Of a stretch of 64,000 nucleotides of DNA, positions 62,001 to 64,000 are shown one piece after another (position 1 is the first letter of the stretch; every line of letters begins with the position of its first letter). Source of the stretch: Haliclystus octoradiatus (Eukaryota; Cnidaria; Staurozoa; Stauromedusae; Haliclystidae); NCBI GenBank assembly GCA_916610825.1, contig OU744450.1, positions 12,711,489 through 12,775,488 of the forward strand, read 5' to 3'. Below the pieces are notes generated by a model. That model did not search any database. It was not told the origin of the DNA and was given only the letters and a program-made list of their open reading frames with translations. The translations under genes were made by a program, and so were the position numbers.

Positions 62001-63610
62001 TTAGAAATTCAAATTATATGTAGTAATTCAAATTGATAGTGCATTCCTCATTGAAATGTTTATTAGGTTATTGAAATGATACAGTACGTTTTCTATTCAT
62101 TACTCCACTTACTGCTTACTGCTAATGTGAAACTACTTGACGTGGGACAAGAGCCGTCCGCAAAAGCCGCAGTGCATGTCACTATCTTTCCATTGTCAGC
62201 AAGAGCGGGTGTGAATGTAGAAGGATCAGCTATAGGAGTGCTTCCCAATGTAAATGATAGAGTCGCAGTTGGACTACTGACTGATGTGCAGACCAATGGT
62301 GTTAAAGTGCCATCTTCAATAGAGCCAGGATCAGTCAAAGTTACACTATCAATTGCTAAAAAAAGGAAATTGGAAACAGAATCTTAAACCAAATAATATT
62401 CCTTTGGAAGGTATGTCCGACATCACGTGACGTATCTTATTGATGTCAGCATATTATAATGTTTCACATGATCAATCTTAGCTATAATCGCGTCGCCATC
62501 TGTCTATTGATATTAATTATATGTTTGCGATATCACAGTATATACCTTAAGTTGACAATATGTTGACTGGCTTTTTGTCTTAATAGTAGAATCCTATCTA
62601 CCAGTCTGTTGAAATTAATCTACAGTGTCAGGGCGGATACCAATACAGAGAGAGCACTTACAATCACGGCTGTAAGTGAAAAGGAATTCTAGAAATAGAA
62701 GGGTGGCATTTGCACTTTCTGTATATAGAGGGATACCGCCTCAAATAATTACTTTCTTAGTAATGTACTTACAGTCAACCACTAGGGGGTTTGATACCGA
62801 TTGATCAGGAAATCCTTGAACGCTTGCAACAACCGTAACTGTTTTTCCATTGTCACCACTTGTTGGCTGGAAAGACACGCTGGATCCTTGCCCAATTGAC
62901 ACAATATCGAGAAAGTACTCAAAGGTGGCTGCAGGAGAGCTGTTTGCATTAGCAGTAAGAATCGTAGGAGTACAGGATTTTGAATTACCATTCAGTATGA
63001 AAGTAACGGGGTCAAAAAATGCTGCAAAAAAAATATTCATAACAATAATGTAATTATAATGATGAATAATCAACCTCGATGCATTCACGCTATCCAATGA
63101 TTAAATCAGAAGTATGGATATGCTGCATTCATTTGGCAATCGTCCCATTCATAATATCAATCGCTATTTCGTTGATTATTAGACTTTTCTTTAATCAAAT
63201 TAAATTATTTATCAAGTATTTTATTTACTTCAATTTAAAATAATGCGAAACGAAATAAATCCGCGTATATATTATAATAATTTATACTATATAAAATAAG
63301 AAGATATATCAGTTAACCTTTTCTATTATATAGTATAGTATATACAATGGTTAGTTAAGGAATAGATGGAGTGTTTTGATCATTGTCTGATCTAATTGAC
63401 AGTGAGGAATGTCTCGATTATAAAAACATGCAATCTTATACTCACATGGACAGTTTGATAAATTGCATGCTTGTCTATCTGTTGAATCTCTTCCACCAGA
63501 TACTAGCAGATAATATGGATTGTTTGGATAACATCTTTGTGTTCTTGTTCTCGTTGATGCTCCACATGAATTATCACATTGACTCCAATTATCCAATGAA
63601 TAACAACATT
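49786..63610 (-). CDS. Secreted modular protein: TSP1, two Ig-like, lamin-tail-like domain (C-terminal part)
   Basis: Five exons with matching phases are 63446-63610, 62773-63021, 62113-62355, 60014-60222 and 49786-50079 (stop TGA). They give about 386 codons; the 5' end lies right of the window. Domain order: TSP1 ([18 protein letters not shown]), Ig-like 1, Ig-like 2 with Cys pair LVC/VTC, and an LTD ([22 protein letters not shown]). The LTD continues with [34 protein letters not shown] and [23 protein letters not shown]1 and Ig imply an extracellular role in adhesion or matrix. The LTD closely recalls the N-terminal LTD of bacterial secreted nucleases (from memory). No signal peptide or membrane segment lies in this part. 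I do not recognise an orthologue; exact function unknown. Confidence 0.82.
50770..51473. mobile_element. TTAA-flanked MITE, 696 bp
   Basis: TTAA (50770-50773) then AGGGAGAATACTGACCGGGG. The reverse complement of the right end is AGGGAGAATATTGACAGGGG, and both continue AAC.TTGCGCGC (32 bp with 3 mismatches) before TTAA (51470-51473). No transposase frame. Its ends resemble the 34629-34835 MITE. Confidence 0.78.
52437..52722 (-). repeat. 3' LTR of the rearranged Ty3 element
   Basis: 286 bp, similar to 56832-57076 apart from an extra stretch of about 41 bp (around 52513-52560) and some substitutions. Confidence 0.88.
53224..54608 (-). pseudogene. Ty3 integrase and C-terminal tail, frameshifted
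   Basis: The order on the minus strand is the zinc region [40 protein letters not shown] (54608-54369), then the catalytic core start ([20 protein letters not shown], first Asp, [11 protein letters not shown]). Next comes [20 protein letters not shown] with [15 protein letters not shown] (second Asp and Glu positions; 54139-53792). The tail 53724-53224 has [39 protein letters not shown] and an acidic C terminus. Breaks lie near 54230, 54190 and 53780. Confidence 0.82.
54675..55223 (+). pseudogene. gag: Ty3 gag segment, inverted and displaced into pol
   Basis: An open plus-strand frame, [80 protein letters not shown] and [19 protein letters not shown]. This is a capsid-like gag segment of the kind carried by Ty3 elements (recalled). 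Minus-strand pol flanks it on both sides and the expected RNase H region is missing at that point. The left border shows the short repeat aaaaaggca, which may be a switch site. The last codons after about 55190 belong to antisense RT. Confidence 0.7.
55170..56060 (-). pseudogene. Ty3 reverse transcriptase, broken
   Basis: The N-terminal part reads across stops as [75 protein letters not shown] and [12 protein letters not shown] (YLDD active site, about 55640). After a shift, 55601-55170 has [40 protein letters not shown] and [10 protein letters not shown]. RNase H should follow, but the inverted gag starts there. Confidence 0.82.
56062..56598 (-). pseudogene. Ty3 protease-to-RT linker region
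   Basis: The 178-residue frame starts [13 protein letters not shown] (the LIGYNVI motif near the end of the Ty3 protease). It ends [12 protein letters not shown] just before RT. The middle is variable ([31 protein letters not shown]). The Asp active site of the protease lies upstream in damaged sequence (56640-56800) and could not be read with confidence. Confidence 0.65.
56832..57076 (-). repeat. 5' LTR of the rearranged Ty3 element
   Basis: 245 bp. It lacks about 41 bp present in the other LTR; the gap lies between short ttcc repeats. The primer site for a tRNA-Gln-like primer follows on the minus strand. Confidence 0.88.
58790..59060 (+). pseudogene. Relic Penelope RT fragment
   Basis: Although full of stops, the plus strand reads [37 protein letters not shown], then [19 protein letters not shown] and [15 protein letters not shown]. 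These align in order with the Penelope copy at 22787-25238 (LDETIDLLVEKDFLDNWFN, KSELKELLEVA, IDGVAMGSPLGPLLANFFM). Old and dead. Confidence 0.7.
60014..60222 (-). CDS. Lamin-tail-like domain (LTD), first half
   Basis: The acceptor is ccttcag and the donor gtaagt after GTA. It encodes [49 protein letters not shown] and [17 protein letters not shown]. The opening I-N-E-F...G-E-F-I-E-L is the LTD signature. It joins in phase to 49786-50079 across a 9.9-kb intron. Confidence 0.85.
60267..61225. mobile_element. Foldback element, two 0.4-kb inverted arms
   Basis: The left arm (60267 to about 60660) and right arm (about 60828-61225) are inverted copies at roughly 80-85% by eye. The outer ends are TGCCTTTAAAGTGTATA and, reversed, TGCCTTTGAAAGTGTATA. 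Shared blocks are ATATTGGGAGATTGCTTC, AACAGAAACCCGTTT and ATAAGCCTCTAAAGTC. The central loop is about 165 bp and noncoding. It lies in the intron between the LTD and Ig exons. Open frames inside (60286-60483 minus, 60980-61183 plus) are the two arms read in mirrored frames, not genes. Confidence 0.72.
61226..62112. other. Intron sequence, no feature seen
   Basis: AT-rich intron of the TSP1-Ig-LTD gene between the foldback element and Ig-like exon 2. The open frame at 61246-61464 plus has no recognisable motif. Confidence 0.45.
62113..62355 (-). CDS. Ig-like domain exon 2
   Basis: The acceptor is ttttttag and the donor gtaagt. It encodes [56 protein letters not shown] and SFTLAVS. The Cys pair (LVC and VTC) and the [10 protein letters not shown] strand fit an Ig-like fold. 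A plus-strand open frame over the same bases is a shadow. Confidence 0.78.
62356..62772. other. Intron between the Ig-like exons, no feature seen
   Basis: A 417-bp intron with gtaagt and ttttttag borders. No repeats or RNA features were recognised. Confidence 0.5.
62773..63021 (-). CDS. Ig-like domain exon 1
   Basis: The acceptor is tttgcag and the donor gtaagt. It encodes [53 protein letters not shown] and NPLVVD. The D-N-G-K-x-V-T-V strand is Ig-like, but the second canonical Cys is replaced by Val. The flanking cysteines KSC and VDC may pair instead. Confidence 0.75.
63022..63445. other. Intron between TSP1 and Ig-like exon 1, no feature seen
   Basis: A 424-bp AT-rich intron with gtgagt and tttgcag borders. 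Runs of atata occur near 63280-63345. Nothing else is supported. Confidence 0.5.
63446..63610 (-). CDS. TSP1 repeat exon
   Basis: The acceptor is tctctttcag and the donor gtgagt. The exon encodes [31 protein letters not shown] and ACNLSNCP: the WSxCxxSCG motif, the alternating Arg layer and paired cysteines of a thrombospondin type 1 repeat. The insert [18 protein letters not shown] lies between strands. It enters in phase with a split codon, so at least one more exon lies upstream. Confidence 0.88.
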
Positions 63611-64000
63611 CTGAAAGAGAAATAATAAACGAATAATTATTCCTAGAAAGTAACGCTTTGACAATCTTTTCAAAGTAATCAAACCCGGTAAGAAATGTCT
63701 TTCAGTTATTATCACTCGGATTTGAGTATAATTTATTGCGTACGACTGCTGTATTTTATTATTCATTATTCATTGTTTATTTTTCACTTTTTCGCAAACA
63801 ACTGCCGCATGTAGGCGTCCTAGCGAGGTGCAAAATTTCATAATTACTTTTTTAATTTTGAATCATGACATCACGAAATGCATCCCAACATGATTCAAAA
63901 TTTCCATAAGCATTACTCAAATTCATAGATTTGTTGATATCATGAAGTGCACTGCTTATAAAATAAAAATATGCAGTAACTCAGAATAGGAAGGATATTT
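63611..64000. other. Upstream intron of the TSP1 exon, small hairpin
   Basis: No coding exon seen. An inverted pair TTTTGAATCATG (from 63856) and CATGATTCAAAA (to 63901) with a loop of about 22 nt could form a 12-bp hairpin. Confidence 0.4.

Noticed and set aside
62076..62387. Plus-strand frame of 103 codons
   Set aside because: It is antisense to Ig-like exon 2, which has splice sites and Ig signatures on the minus strand.
1..64000. CRISPR arrays, operons, bacterial promoters or ribosome binding sites
   Set aside because: Split genes with GT-AG introns and metazoan retroelements show a eukaryotic nuclear genome; no regularly spaced repeats of the CRISPR kind were seen.

Overview
This is an AT-rich, intron-rich metazoan sequence, probably from a marine invertebrate; the species cannot be fixed from the window. 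It carries parts of two protein-coding host genes, both on the minus strand. Most of the rest is transposable elements at many stages of decay: Ty3, BEL/Pao, Penelope, LINE, hAT and several MITE or foldback families.

Host gene 1 (positions 323 to 26821, minus) is the 5' part of a LIM-domain kinase (LIMK). Nine exons join in consistent phase over about 477 codons and give LIM-LIM-PDZ and the start of the kinase domain. The rest of the kinase lies beyond base 1. Intron 1 (6.4 kb) holds a Penelope element (22567-25444). Intron 2 (14.2 kb) holds a LINE fragment, two Ty3 elements of similar lineage with target-site duplications (8081-12552 plus, 13486-17828 minus) and a hAT-type non-autonomous element (18010-19212).

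The intergenic region (about 26.9-48.6 kb) is a nested retroelement stack. It contains the 3' end of a chromodomain LTR element, fragments of a divergent reverse transcriptase, and a BEL/Pao element with a TTAA-flanked MITE in its gag. Two Penelope copies lie head to head as a palindrome (35791-40299) inside that BEL 5' LTR and share a single 10-12 bp target duplication. A second decayed BEL-like element follows (40870-45195).

Host gene 2 (49786 to 63610, minus, continuing past the right edge) encodes a modular extracellular protein. Its five visible exons give TSP1, Ig-like, Ig-like and a C-terminal lamin-tail-like domain (LTD). The LTD resembles the form found in bacterial secreted nucleases more than that of nuclear lamins. 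Its last intron (9.9 kb) holds a TTAA-flanked MITE, a Ty3 element with matching LTRs but an inverted, displaced gag (52437-57076), and a relic Penelope fragment. A LINE starts a few bases past its stop codon and appears to supply its poly(A) signal.

The host genes are split by canonical introns with matching phases, apart from one GC-AG intron. The retroelement ORFs are intronless and mostly broken. The best-preserved elements are the plus-strand Ty3 (LTRs differ at one visible site) and the Penelope palindrome.
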